In this document: positions 1 to 21,701 of the stretch, one piece after another
Layout: each line of letters opens with the position of its first letter
How positions within the stretch are numbered: position 1 is the stretch's first letter
Made by a program: the position numbers and the translations under genes
Source: Heterobilharzia americana
Lineage: Eukaryota; Platyhelminthes; Trematoda; Strigeidida; Schistosomatidae
Assembly (NCBI GenBank): GCA_944470555.2
Contig: OX104127.1
Coordinates: 157,269,276 to 157,333,275 of the forward strand
DNA: 64,000 bases
Direction of reading: 5' to 3'
Notes under the pieces: generated by a model
The model's database searches: none
What the model saw: only the letters and a program-made list of their open reading frames with translations
What the model was told of the DNA's origin: nothing

Positions 1-89
1 TATGTAAATAAAAACACATTTCTTCAGTTTCACTCCTATACAATACATCAGAAATTTAGTGGAATGACTGACAGCCAGGGCAAGGTGAG

Positions 90-172
90 GACAACATCAC
101 TCACTGGGAGGCAGGTACATCCAACTGACGAGTCCCAAGTAGGACGAAATGCACATCCTGGATTCCACTGCT
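90..172 (+). mobile_element. tRNA-derived SINE fragment (Sm-alpha type), 3' half
   Basis: Starts at aacatcactcactgggag and ends at attccactgct, the 3' half of the SINE seen in fuller form at 1962-2160 and 55265-55421. The tRNA-like promoter half is absent and replaced by the repeat at 10-87. It contains the best-preserved hammerhead motif in the window. Confidence 0.8.
112..170 (+). ncRNA. Hammerhead ribozyme in SINE, core intact
   Basis: Shows the hammerhead core in order: CTGACGAG (125-132), a stem II hairpin of GTCCC against GGAC around AAGTA (132-145), GAAA (146-149), a very short stem III and the cleavage triplet ATC (155-157), followed by CTGGATTCC (158-166), which pairs back to TCCAA to form stem I. 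The layout matches the Sm-alpha hammerheads known from schistosomes. Weak points: the pair next to the cleavage site would be A-C rather than G-C, and stem III has a mismatch. Activity is not established. Confidence 0.75.
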
Positions 173-297
173 CATCGTTACAATCCACTTCATCGTTCGT
201 CAAAATACCTTCATGTAAAAAGTTTCATCTAAATTGAATAAACTAAAATAAACACCTTCAAAAAATTATTCTAACGTCATTGTTAAAATTTCAAGTT

Positions 298-402
298 GTC
301 ATTCATCGTAGACCGACATCATTTGGAGGAACAATGGAAACCTGACAGCACTGGACACCTGTTTCGTTCTAGTATGGGACTCCTCAGCAGTGCGCACCCA
401 CG
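298..402 (+). mobile_element. SINE-like repeat fragment (cagcactggacacctg family)
   Basis: Matches the repeat at 35940-36060 and its inverted partner at 33640-33760: a direction line attcatcgtagaccgacatc, then cagcactggacacctgtttcg and gggactcctcagcagtgcgc. The tRNA-like half is lacking. Confidence 0.65.
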
Positions 403-703
403 AAACCATCCATGTTAAAGTTGTTTAAATGCATGTTTATCTTAAAATAACTAAATTTTACTATTCTTAAGCTTCTAATTATAGGTATACTCACTTTTGA
501 ATAGACATAAAGTAATTTGATACAAAAGGTTGAATCAAATGGGCTGAATTGAACTATTAACAATGTTAAAAGCAGACAGTTGATTGGTTTATAAGTAATC
601 TTAATATGATTGGATAACCGAAACAGCCATCCAGTGACCTTCAAATGGCACTGACAGCAGACTTCTACATACATTCTATAATGAATCTATGTAGGTAATT
701 TGC

Positions 704-880
704 TTGCTTGTGGTTAACAGAAGAATCCAGGATGTCCGTTCCGTTCTATTTGGGACTTGTCAGCTGGATATACCTGCAACCCAGTGTCGAGTGATGTTGT
801 TCACACTGAAACTCGAACCTCCTACCATCGCTTCAAACGCCGAAGCATTATTCACCATGCCTCACAAGAACGGTAGCCAC
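704..880 (-). mobile_element. Hammerhead-type SINE, minus strand, decayed
   Basis: On the minus strand it runs from a damaged tRNA-like promoter (gcgtttgaagcgatggtagg, then a B-box-like gttcgagtttcagtg) to the 3' half ending in atcctggattcttctg. The ribozyme core at 717-777 reads CTGACAAG and GGAA where CTGANGA and GAAA are needed, so it should be inactive. Confidence 0.75.
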
Positions 881-993
881 TCCTTGTACAACGACTAGTA
901 GTTATTACTATTGATTGATGTTCTGTCAAGCAGACGAGGAGATGGATCACTTCACAGAAGCGTATACAGAAGAAACAAATCTGCATATCAACA

Positions 994-1070
994 CAAACAC
1001 ATTTACTTAGTAGTTCACTCCCATAAAATACAAAAAAATTCAGTGGAATGATTAACAGCCAGGGCAAGGA
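994..1070 (+). repeat. Direct repeat of window positions ~10-87
   Basis: The line ttcagtggaatgattaacagccagggcaagg matches ttagtggaatgactgacagccagggcaagg near position 55-87, with similar sequence upstream (aacacattt ... ttcactcc). A shared repeat of unknown family, adjoining SINE sequence on both occasions. Confidence 0.55.
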
Positions 1071-1084
1071 AAATCTACTCAGAT

Positions 1085-1700
1085 GATACTCTCTACACAG
1101 TGAGTTAGAGTGGATTCCGAATTCATTAATGGAAATAGGTTATCCTCACAATTTTATAAAAAAGTATATGAATAAACCAGTGAAAAGAACTGAAGCACCA
1201 ACTGTTCGAAAGATACCACTATTCATAAAGCCACAATTTAACGGGGAAATATACTTAGTGAAGTTCTATTCCACAGACTATCGAGAACCATTGGAAGAAC
1301 TTTTCATGTAGCGAACCTCTGTTTATCGCATTCTACTCCAAGATTTGTTTCGTGTCAAACGAAGGATAACTTACCTAGTTTCGCTACTTCCATGTGTATT
1401 TATCAGTGTAATTGCTCCTGTGGAGACAGACAGTGAGTGATATCGGGCATACGACTAGGCAACTTAACCAACGTATTACCGAACACCTACCTTCGTGGCT
1501 TGCTTGATAAAGGACAGGTTAAATCTAAAAGAAGCTCCATTTTGTCGCATCTACTTCATAGTGACCACAGAGTAGATAAGTCGAAAGCGTTCAAAGTGAT
1601 CTACCGTATCCAACCGAACCTCTCTGATGGACTTCGAATCTGCTTTCTACATACAGCTAAGACTATAGCAATTAGAATGAATAATCCATAAAAATTTGTA
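1085..1700 (+). pseudogene. Penelope-like element, C-terminal part with GIY-YIG tail, decayed
   Basis: Starts with a linker MEIGYPHNFIKKYMNKP (1129 on), typical of the PLE region between reverse transcriptase and endonuclease, continues with RKIPLFIKPQFNGEI, and ends with the GIY-YIG C-terminal segment GQVKSKRSSILSHLLHSDHR and KAFKVIYRIQPNLS. The frame is broken between these parts (stops after 1308 and around 1430). No intact protein is possible. Confidence 0.8.
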
Positions 1701-1892
1701 CAGCCTTTATCCTGCTTAGACCAAGGAGAACCTAATGAATAGCCTAACTTTGAATTTTAAAATCTCCCTCTTCCACTTGTTATTTTCATTTTGTCACCCC
1801 TTTCACACCATTAATATATTCACATTCAACCATTATTTATTCACCACCTTCATCCTCCATTATCATACAACCTTATAGCTCTCTAACTATGT

Positions 1893-2160
1893 ATAGTAAT
1901 GATGGGCAGTGGCTAACAGTGGAATCCAGGATACAAGCAATAACACTAAACCTATACCGTAGCACAACAAGTGGCTATCGTGGGTAGCTGATGTAGTGGA
2001 TAACGCTTTGGCGTTTGAAGCGATCGCCCTCGAGTCCGAGTCCGGGGGAACAACATCACTCACTAGGAGGCTGGTACATCCAACTGACGAGTCTCAAATA
2101 GGACGAATGCGCATCCTGGATTCCACTGCTAGCCACTGCCCATCATTACTATGCATAATT
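1893..2160 (+). mobile_element. Hammerhead-type SINE with inverted start fragment
   Basis: The plus copy runs from 1962 to about 2153: a tRNA-like promoter (gtagtggataacgctttgg, then gagtccgagtccggg), the 3' half, and end ccactgcccatcattact. At 1893-1929 lies an inverted copy of the last 37 bases. The ribozyme core at 2073-2125 keeps CTGACGAG but reads CGAAT instead of CGAAA, one A short, so activity is doubtful. The sequence from 2165 to 2270 (aggcatccgcataggagccc) also recurs at 52790 and 55445, so it belongs to a longer repeat unit. Confidence 0.75.
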
Positions 2161-2402
2161 AAAAGACAGGCAATATCGAGGCATCCGCATAGGAGCCCAT
2201 ATGCCAACAGAGACTCATCAATTCGGTCCAATCAACAACGGTGTAATACAAGCAATAACACTTATTCTTCTCTTTCATTTTTTTATCTTTGACCTACTTT
2301 GTTGGTCTATCTGTCTGAACACTTTTTTAAACTGTTCTGTTATTATGAACATTCGTATTAACCTGTTTACAATCCGTATTCCCTGTTGCCGTTATTGTCC
2401 GT

Positions 2403-2524
2403 CAAATCACCTTGATTCCTTGATATTTTATATGTAATACATTGGAAGTTATGTATATTTGAATGAAGTCTGAAGAGGATGTAATTGAAAACAATATTTT
2501 TCGTTTACATATCTTGTTATAATA
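2403..2524 (+). repeat. PLE terminal repeat, first copy
   Basis: About 120 bp, containing aagttatgtatatttgaatg and aggatgtaattgaaaacaat, near-identical in direct orientation to 3697-3818. The two copies bracket the PLE remnant at 2900-3470, as the tail repeats of tandem PLE copies do. Confidence 0.75.
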
Positions 2525-2899
2525 CCAATTCTCTAAATATCATAATTTTCTCCCTTCATATCAGCACACGAAATCCATGTTGACACTGAAGAGTGTTTGG
2601 TAAACTTGCCGAGATAAGAAATACTACAGATGATTTGTTACAATTTCAGTCTCATCGGATTCCACTTTTCATTCTCCTGTGGAGATAGTTATATAGGCAG
2701 CACCAACCATGAACTTTCCAAACATGTCCCAGAGTATTATCCTCCCACATGGTTCTTCAAGTGACAATCCAAATCAATTGACAGTTCAATTCTTGAGCTG
2801 ACATTTACAGCTGACTCTGGATATACATATATACATAGTCTGCACATCCCGTAACTACTAAACTAACAGTCACACAGAATCTAATCAACTAGGCTAACC

Positions 2900-3470
2900 A
2901 TCTTGTTACAACAAAAGTGGATAATGAAGAAGAGTTAAAGTTAGTCTGCCACACACTGGAAGCAAACAATTATCCCGAAGATCTCGTAAAACGAACCAAA
3001 AATGAAATTAGGGATATATTGAAATTCCCACTGAAGAACTGGATTAACACGGCCTTAATCCCTCCCCCATACCGTAAGCAAACATCGGAAGAAATACCAA
3101 GGATTCTCAACAAACATGAGCTTACTTTTGTGCAAAGGATACCCTACTCTCTAGCTTAATGAAAGTTAACAATGTAGTACACAAAGGAAATCAACAGAAC
3201 TGCGTTTATCAAGTCGAATACACAGATTGTACTACTGTATGTGTAGGGGAGACAGCCAGGCAGGTAAATGTGACACTGAAAGACCATAAACTATGTCTCA
3301 AACAGATCCTGAAAACCTAAGCACTACACTCCTTTGAAATGCGACACAAAATTGACACAAATTGACGGAATCAAGGTTCTACTAAAGGGTTTTAGGTTAT
3401 ACCAGGAAAGATTGACAACCGAAGCCCTACATATATGGGCTACCTCTTGGTAATTACTAATTAGTAAGTA
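2900..3470 (+). pseudogene. Penelope-like element with GIY-YIG endonuclease, decayed
   Basis: The first segment (2917-3159) encodes the linker and ends in a stop. The second, in another frame (from ~3160), reads QQNCVYQVEYTDCTTVCVGE, the GIY-YIG N-terminal motif with Y-V-G replaced by C-V-G, followed by TARQVNVTLKDHKLCLKQ. The following part, MRHKIDTN, corresponds to the GHKIDFDN motif of the copy at 35460-35675. Several frameshifts and stops; nonfunctional. Confidence 0.82.
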
Positions 3471-3696
3471 CAAAGAGTGACTCTAGCATTTACCATCAAA
3501 ACCAGTCTCAACTTCATTATTTCTGCATCAACAACAATATAATCTGCATTGATTTGATTCATTACTATCATCATCATCATCGACATCATCACTACTACTC
3601 ATTTCTACTCTATTCCGAAAATTGCTTAGTACTGTTCAACCCTATATTCCAACTGAAATGACATAAATATCCACCCACCTCACTGTACTCAGTAAA

Positions 3697-3818
3697 ATTA
3701 CTTTGATTGGTTGATATTTTATGTGTAATATATTGAAAGTTATGTATATTTGAATGAAGCCTGAAGAGGATCTAATTGAAAACAATACTATTCGTTTACA
3801 TGTCTTGTTATAATTCGC
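3697..3818 (+). repeat. PLE terminal repeat, second copy
   Basis: Second member of the pair starting at 2403; it ends the tandem PLE arrangement. Differences between copies are scattered substitutions. Confidence 0.75.
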
Positions 3819-3819
3819 A

Positions 3820-5130
3820 TATTGGAAGTCTTACTCCACCGGTATCATCAAAGTTTCTGGTCAAATTTAAACACATCATCAAACCGGTGAAACCAATTTT
3901 CAAATGTAATTTCTCTCTCACCTTCATAGTGAAATCCACAAGTTGAATTGGTGATAGAATATCACCAGGATGATCGTTTGACTTATGTGTGTGTGTGTGT
4001 GGCATTTAAAGACGTCAATGATATGAGACGTTGTATGGAGTTTGGTTTTGCTGATCAAAAACTTTGTTCAAAGAACAAACGAAAGTGACATTTTTTAATG
4101 AATGAAAATCCAAGGCTGTCACGCCCATGAATTCTGTGATTAAGGAACTGATGATGATGATGATGATGAGACGAAATCCGCATCAGTCAAAATCTTATTC
4201 ACTTGCGTTGCAAACATACACAACACTTTAACAAAATAGCTAGCAGACTACAAACTACCAACTGCAAACCTATAAAACAGACATATGAATACAAAATGTG
4301 ATCAAGAATTCTTTGATTAATACGTAAAGCGTGAAATGATGTGTGGAAATCGACCAGTGATTATCGAGTGCCTAATATGCTGTAGAACATAGGCGGTTGA
4401 TGGTACTTATATGAGCCAAGGATACCGAAGTTAGTGCTCGAATTATGACGGCGAAGTATCATTGGGCAAGCACCGAAGTCATCATACTCAATTTCTCTCT
4501 CGCATATTCCCTATAACCACTGATGTTCAACTGACATCACAGGAGAGATTAGTTGTACAGAATTCTACAACCTGGTATCCGAGTTCCGGAGGACAGTACT
4601 CCGTGAGGTCTGTACCGCATCATTTGAATACAACTGATCCTGTTTCAATGTCGGTTTCAAACGGGACGTCCGTCCTTGTAAATATCAGAGGTGACTGAAT
4701 TACGGTTGTCACCATTCAAACAGTGAGTACATTTCTTATTATCTGCAGTAGGCACCCATGCCACCGATAGGGGTCAAGCCTGGAAACTTCACGTTCCACA
4801 TAAATCTTGAGCCTTATCTAAATTGAGTGGTGATTACTGTTCCAAAAGTAATTTTATCCAACTACTAATCATGATTTTCGAAGCCAGTCTTCTAAGCTAC
4901 AAATAATTATTCTAGTTCAATAGAAATGTCTCCTCGTTACACAAATACATCGTCTTTTCAACAAACTAACCAACCAATCACATCTCACTTGCTATTCCTT
5001 GCATGCCGGACGGAAAAGTACAACGTGCAATAATTAAATGGAATATTCGTGTGTTTAAGGCACATACCAGATGATAACAACCAGTCACACTGGAATGAAT
5101 ACCACCAAGTTATAGTAGTTAGGTAGAATG
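3820..5130. other. Intergenic, nothing recognised
   Basis: No open segment with recognisable domains. A (GT)n tract at ~3986-4001 and a (GAT)n tract at ~4151-4168. The open segment at 4462-4698 resembles nothing I know. Confidence 0.5.
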
Positions 5131-5139
5131 ATCACATGA

Positions 5140-5340
5140 GCAATATTGATGTCAGGAGAAAGGCATTAGAAAAAAAGGCAAATCAGTCGACGAGGTTGTG
5201 AGTCTTCATCGACTGTGGTGGCTTGTACATGCCGAACCACCGCCCACCTCGACTTGCTGAGTTGCACGAAGTTGGGATAGGGTTCAGGGTGGTCAGATAA
5301 ACATGTGGCACCAGTCTGTGAAGTCACCGTCCGATGGTTT
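5140..5340 (+). mobile_element. RTE 3' fragment
   Basis: Matches the RTE C-terminal region at 43326-43530: aaatcagtcgacgaggttgt, cttcatcgactg, then atgccgaaccaccg. It ends where a SINE-like repeat begins. Confidence 0.75.
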
Positions 5341-5344
5341 AAGA

Positions 5345-5590
5345 ACAGTTACCTCGTCCCAGTATGGGACTCCTCAGCGATACACGACTACGCATCGACT
5401 TCAGATTACACGATCAACGTGTTTACCACTCAGTCAGACAGTCGAAGTGCAATGTTCTACAGTTGCCAACTTCTGTCATTTCGCGATACAGTGTAACTAT
5501 CGTACAAAGTCTCTAATTGGCATCCACTTCACTTCTGAGTGGTTGACCCTACAGGTCGTGGCTGGCTTCTCATTACAACTTCACAATATC
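5345..5590 (+). mobile_element. SINE-like repeat (family of 35940-36245)
   Basis: Shares gggactcctcagc, the internal cacttctgtcatttcgcgat and the end gcatccacttcacttctgag, then tggttgaccctacagg, with the element in the right arm of the large palindrome. The tRNA-like promoter region is degraded. Confidence 0.65.
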
Positions 5591-5889
5591 CAACTCGAAG
5601 CATGTCACCAGTGAGGAATACACAGTAATGTGTTTTGAGGTTCATGGGGATGTCAATGTGATATTCTCACATCTATGAAAGGAGGAAACGTATCACGAGA
5701 TGACCAATAGGGAAGCAGAGAGATGTTTAATAGACGAAAGATAATAACTCGAGTTGGTCAATGTCAACTAGCTTGTCAGCATAGTACAAACAAGATATTC
5801 AACAAACTTACTCTCAAGCTTTGCTCATTCATAGCAGAGAAATGGACGACACATTTACGATCTGTGATAAAGTTGTTGATGTAACTATG

Positions 5890-6400
5890 TTCTCTGTTCC
5901 TTCAACAACTGTCATTCAGTTATGAAATTCACCATGGAGAAGGAATCACAACCAAATTATTCCTTTTCTTGATGTACTTCTCACCATATATGACAGTGGA
6001 TTCCATAAAACATCCATCTACAGAAAAGCAACAGGGAATGGACAACTAACTAGTTTTTATATTTGCGTACCTCTTAATAGGAAATGAGATCCTATTCATT
6101 CTCTCTACTATCGAATAAGAAATATGTGTAGAGAGGATCGTACTCGTGCCGCCTCGGCGATCTGAAAAAAGACGCTCATAGGAAACGGTTAACCTCTGTC
6201 GTTTTGTTGGTAAAAATATTGGACCGGTCACCTACTCGGTCTCAAAGAAATTAGTGTTAATGAATCTACAAGAAAACTGAGAGTGAAACACCAGGTTTCA
6301 TTCATCGTACAGATTACAGGTTTGCGAATACAGAACAACTGCAGTGGGTTGACAAAACTTCAAGTCAACCAACGTTACAGATATCTCGCCAGCACTGCCT
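5890..6400 (+). pseudogene. Penelope-like reverse transcriptase C-terminus, decayed
   Basis: On the plus strand: IIPFLDVLLTIYDSGFHKTS followed by IYRKATGNG, which is the PLE motif F-L-D-V-L ... Y-R-K-P-T. Downstream text is full of stops. The following region to 6400 cannot be assigned. Confidence 0.72.
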
Positions 6401-7392
6401 TCCTCCTTAGTCGTGTGTAATGGTTATCAATTCAACTGCTAACTTTATCACTTCGTCCTTAATTCACGTGTATGTCTTTCCAAGTGAACTCCACACTCGA
6501 CTTCTGCATGAAAATCGCATATATCAAAAGTATCATCTAACAACTTCATCTTTACAGTATACACCACACTACCAAGGTGCATACCTCACTTCATATACTC
6601 ATCAGTTGTCAAACACTCAACCAAGACACTTCAGTCATTTGGCTGAGCAGCACACAAACGGGAACAATTCAAACGCAATAACGAAAGCCCAATGGCACAC
6701 CCTGATATACTTAGTGGTGGTATAATCTCAATGAATAACAAGGATTGTGTTGGGCTAACTCTACAACTCCTATCAAATGAAGAAACTTTCAAAACAAAGA
6801 GCACACATTTGAATTCAACCAACTGACATTTCTATGAGTAGTGATACATTCCAAGCTACTCCACTGGCCCCTTCACCATTCACAAGTGTTCTACCAGTCG
6901 AAATCGTCCCACCCACAAATAGATTCATTCAAACACAATTACCAGCATGAAACTGATAAATTCCTCCTTACTGAAAACTTCTACTCACTTCCTCACCTAT
7001 TCTTCCCTGTCTGATTTCAACGCAACCTTATTATTTTAACACTGTTGCCTACCAATATTGATTGTCAAATATTTTAATTCTTATTCTTCCTACACACTCG
7101 ACAATATTTCATGCACACACGCACGCATGTTTCAGTCGGAACAGGTGGTGATTGCACTCCAACAACACATATACATCATAACCACCAGCATGCTTTGACA
7201 CTTCTTCTTTGTCTACTTTCCCGTATGTTCCCACCCTAGGATGGCATGTAATCTAGCACACAACACCAATGTTTACGATTTCCACAAGGCAGAAACACCA
7301 AGACATCATTCACAATTCAGGCTCATTGAGAAGTCTCAATGAAAAGCAAATAATATTTATTTCATCTAAAAGGCAATAGGAAATCTCAGAAA
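6400..7392. other. Argonaute 3' flank and 3' UTR
   Basis: The 3' UTR of the minus-strand Argonaute lies directly left of 7393 (aataaatattatttgctttt on the minus strand around 7340-7360 is AT-rich and could hold the poly(A) signal). The rest shows nothing recognisable. Confidence 0.5.
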
Positions 7393-17190
<9,798 letters not shown>

Positions 17191-17194
17191 AATC

Positions 17195-17570
17195 CACCTA
17201 CAGTGAAAGGAAAATACTACCACACTACACCACACTACACTACACTACACAACTGGTAGTTAGCGCACTGCACAGCTTGCACAAGAAGTCGAACACTCTG
17301 TGACTTGACCAAACAACATGTGTGGTCTTCACTATTCAACCGTTGTTATTCGGTACTAATGCATGAAGATAGAAGACTGATGACTCGTTGTAATTATTGC
17401 AGTTAGTAGCACTACTGAAGGCTTATCTCACTGGCGTGGTAGCAACAGGGAGTGTAGAAGCATTATGTTATCTGGCAGTCAGTTCCATTGGTTCACAATT
17501 AACTGCGAGAGACTCATCCTTGTGAGCATGCAATTCCATTGTGGTATGAAGTGGCACGTAATTCCTCGAA
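17195..17570 (-). promoter_or_regulatory. Argonaute upstream region
   Basis: About 380 bp between the Argonaute start codon and the LTR at 17577. It contains a short CACTA-type repeat (17221-17250). The promoter must lie here or in the LTR beyond. No core promoter element can be called with confidence. Confidence 0.4.
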
Positions 17571-19139
17571 ATCAATAGCCTATATTTCAATTAGATTCAG
17601 CATTTATGCTCAACTGCGCAGTCTTATAGAACTCCCTAAGCTGAAGGCATATGGTCAAATATCCCCGCCATTTGGCCTGATGTCGTGTTACATGGCAAGG
17701 CTCGTAGTCAATTCTCTGGCAAGCTAATCAGAACACATCTGTATTTTGGCACTATCTTTCAAATATAATACTCCCATCAGACTACACTGTCGCATCCTCA
17801 CTTGGTCTCGGATTTGTGGGTATATTAAGAGTTGGAATAATTCGTGGTTGGTCTCTGTGTTTGTCAGGCTCGTACGAGAAGAATCGGACATCTTCGTTTC
17901 CATAATTATAACCTTGATACTTCCACATTAAACTTCATTCTATGTCCGACAATACTCCAACAGTTAATCTCTTTAAACCGACAACGAACATCGTTCAGCT
18001 CGTTCCGTACTTGTCAGACAATGCAGAAACTTATTTTCGGCATGCCGAAGCAGACTTCTGATAACAGCAATCGCAGATTCGCATTCCTGATTCCTCGCTG
18101 CCATACTATCATTACCGTTGGAATTAAACGGCACATTACAGCACACATGTTTAACCCTGAAGTAAGCGATCCCCTTTCACTACTCGTGGCGATACTGCTG
18201 TAGATAAGCTTTCTCACGGACCGCTAACGCTTAGATGCGTTACATCGTAACATGGAGCTAGGGAACAACTCAGCTGCTGGTGTGCTCGCACGCATATGAG
18301 AAGTTGCTGGACAACGGAAGTTCAATAATGACCTTTCTCGGAAACTGTTTCCCCCAAAAATACCACAACCGTTGCAAACCGTATTGGTGACACTTCGGTC
18401 GGTTGCAGTCGATGACTTATCAGCCTCAGCTGATAGGATGTCATGGGTCTCCAGCAGACATGTCTCCAACGTATATTAAGTCTACTTAAAAAATAAGGGC
18501 CGGGATTCGGAAGCAACAGGACTACGCAACTCTTTCAGACAGCTTCTGAGAATCCGGAGCCATAGGTTACGTAGTACAATGCAGAAATGCGCCTCATCCC
18601 GTCGAGACAATTTATGTGGTTGTTCAACAACTGAAACTTACAAGGTGGAAACCCTAAATGGTGTTGGTTTCGTAGTATCCATGGCGATGAAGCTAGAAAT
18701 TGTCGAAAACCATGCACTTTCAACAAAGATACACGCTCGGGAAACTGCCTCACCGGCAATCGTTAGCGGCAACCGTAGTCGGCCATAGTTCGAAATAGAC
18801 AACCAGCTGACGCCCCCTTATCAGACGGTTGTAGAAAAATATCTAGTTACGACGACTAACACACCCTACTATGCACAACCGGAGATGGTACAAATCACTT
18901 CAGAACCGCAGGCCCATCTGTGGTACCCAAAGCACGCCATTTGACTCCTGATAAGCCGAAAACTGAGAAAAACGAATTTCATCATATGCTTGAACCAGGA
19001 ATCATCGTGCTGTCAAATAGTCTTTAAGTGTCGCCATTGTATATGGTTCCCACAACGATCACAACGACTAGCGTCTCACCCGTGATCACAACGCCTTATT
19101 GCCATAACAACACTAGTCTGCTACTGGACACCTCGTATT

Positions 19140-19790
19140 GACAATGTGACCGCTACTTTATGCGGAGTGAACACATTCTCCCAGGTTGATCTGGTCAAGG
19201 CGTACAATCAGATACCTATTGCAGTAGATGTCGTGGTAGAGCCATCATTACTCCTTCTGGACTGTTTGAATCCCGGCGCATGCCTTTTGTTCTTCGGGAT
19301 GCAGCACAAACACTGCAGTTCTTTGTGGACAATATCTTCCGTGGTTTGGATTTTGTCCATGTTTACGCCGACGACTATCTCATGCAAGTCCTGATGAGGG
19401 CATTCATCTCAAAAATTCGCATTCAGCAGACTGAAAAAGCACAGCATTACAGTCAACGTACAGAAGTATGAAATACGGGTCGAATCTCTCAGCTTCCTCG
19501 TGCATATTATCGACAACAAAGGTATGTGCCAGGAGGCGGAAACAAGGAACAGTACGTTTGGCAGGGGACTTCTAGAAATGCACTGTTCTGTATGCCATTT
19601 TCGGCATTCGGTCGAAGGTAGTGCCTTCATCACTTTCAAAGTCCGCAAACCGCCATCCTTCTCTCTTGCCTCGGCATCTTATAAGCACTCTGCAAGAGTC
19701 GCTACGGCTGCTATATGTTCTCAGTTCACGTCAAACATCCACCACATTTCTGGAGCAGATAACCCCGTGGCCGACTGATTGTCTCGAATA
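19140..19790 (+). pseudogene. gypsy-type reverse transcriptase / RNase H remnants
   Basis: Reverse transcriptase motifs appear in different frames: FSQVDLVKAYNQIPIA (19173 on), FVLRDAAQTLQFFVDNIFRG and VYADDYLM (YADD polymerase box, ~19360-19385). RNase H-type end: SNIHHISGADNPVAD at 19733-19778. Interrupted by many stops. Confidence 0.85.
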
Positions 19791-21052
19791 GCTAAGATAA
19801 GCGGTGTCGAAGGTGTTGATCTTGTTGAATTAGCTCGGTTTCAAAGAGAAGCTCTTGAGCTGAACCGTGGACCATCTTCCGAAAATCTGAAGCTTCGATT
19901 GTGTCCAGTAAGATTAGGTAGAGGTACAGTTTTATGCAATGTCCCCGACGGTCAACCACAACCAACAGTTCTGAAGAGATGTCGATGCAGCGTCTTCAAA
20001 ATCTTGAACAAACTGTCTCATCCAGGTGTACGAGCCACCATCAGGCCCATCAATCAACTATTCTGCTGGAATACTGGACCGAACAAAGACGTAGCTTGCC
20101 AAAAGTGTAAAATCGCAGAACACCCGAAAAACTCATTAGGTTCTTCTATAGCCCTGGACATGTGTTTCGACCACGTCCATGTAGATATTACTGGACCCGT
20201 GCTAGAATTTAATGGATGTGCTTACTCGTTCAGCCGCGTGGGTCGTCCTACGAGGTGGCCATAAGCAGCACTTACCAAGGATATTACTGCCGAAACCATC
20301 CCCATGCTTTCGCCAAAAGATAGATAGCAATCTTCGGATGTCCATCTCGCGTTACAATCCACCGTGGACGCCAATTCGAGTATGGACTATCTTAAGCTTT
20401 AACGGTACTTTTGGGTCTTACTCGGTTCCGAAAGACGGTCCGCCAAGCACAAGCAGATAGCGTGGCAGGATGTTTCAGTCGATAGCTGAAAGCCTCCTTT
20501 TCGGCTGCAGACACGCTACGCTAAACCGAGGCTCTGTTCCTAGTCCTACTAGGCATTCGAAGCGCGTTGAAACCTGATGCTAGATGTATTTCCATGGAAC
20601 CTGTCTATAGGACTACTGTTTGCCAACGGAGTGAATACGCTTTTCACCCAGTTTTCAAACATGCGGTGAATAGAACGTCTCACGTAACTGGACTGGTAAA
20701 TGCGATGTGTTCAGTTTGGCCTTCTCCTGTTCAACCTCAGTTGGCAGATGTCTTCACTCACCGGATGCTGCGAGGGACATAACACTTTTTTGTGTGCGGC
20801 GCTGCCACTCATCGGCCGGCTGAAGCCATCTACGATCGATCATTCAAGGTCATCAAGCGTTACGAAGAATTCTATGTAGTTGACCGAAAGGGACTTGAAG
20901 ATACTGTTGGTATCGACCGTTTGAAACTAGTTTACTCCGATTTCGACCTTGTCGAAAGCGACGTTTCTGCTCTCTATGGTTGGCTAGCAGATGACCCAAT
21001 TGTCGAAATTTTCGGCGATCACATGGCATCACCGGTTTTCCTGAATGTTTAG
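19791..21052 (+). pseudogene. gypsy-type integrase remnants
   Basis: Zinc-binding part with LSHPGV and CQKCKIAE (HHCC type, ~20010-20120), catalytic-core start FDHVHVDITGPVLEFNGCAY (~20167-20226), then frame breaks, and a C-terminal piece at 20830-20935 with FKVIKRYEEFYVVDRKGLED and IDRLKLVYSD. The order fits gypsy-type pol. Not functional. Confidence 0.82.
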
Positions 21053-21701
21053 AAACCTACTTAGCAGTTTAGGGGACGTGAACTCTTGGCAACTTTTACC
21101 TGTAAAATGTTTTATCTGTAGCGACAAATAACTCTTCAAAATTAAATGCGTAGGTTTCGATGAGATTTCACACCATCAGTGACTTTCATAGTCTTATCGG
21201 ATTCTCTGAGCCGAAGGCATACGGTCTAGAAACCAGTATTGAGCACGTTGTTGTGGTACGTCGCGCTACTCATCGAGATCCCCCAGCCAGTTAGTCGGAA
21301 CACATCGGTATTTCGCCGTGAGCTATCAAATATACTCTATTCTCATCTCTCCCGGTCTCGCACTCCTAAATGCACGAGAAGCATGGATTATTACTGACTA
21401 GCGTTTGCGTAGGGTCAAGTCCCAAATTATTTCACCTGAGCGGCAGTACGTGTGGTGCCAGAAGTTCCTGAGTAGTGTTGAATACTCCTTTGAATGAAAA
21501 ATGGTTTGGTTGTTAACATGTTACTATTGGAGACAGTTCCAAAGTAGCAGCGCTATCATGGCCTAGAACTCTTAGAGTGTCTTGGGAACAAATATTTATG
21601 TATTCAGTATCAATGGAAGCGTCCTCCTGTTTCCGATCCCTCCCAATGCTTTTCCTTGGCAGACCAAGATGCCCTAACATTCTGTAGACGGGGTCTTCGT
21701 G

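Larger units (their letters stand above)
17577..21430 (+). mobile_element. Decayed gypsy-type LTR retrotransposon
   Basis: LTR-like 17577-17877, gag-like part ~17940-18190 (LVPYLSDNAETYFRHAEADF, the start of a schistosome gypsy-type gag), pol parts 19100-21050, and a diverged LTR-like end at 21150-21430 that shares gccgaaggcatacggtc-type lines with the first LTR. Stops and frameshifts throughout. It lies upstream of Argonaute in divergent orientation. Only degraded fragments remain, so it is not capable of autonomous movement. Confidence 0.82.
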
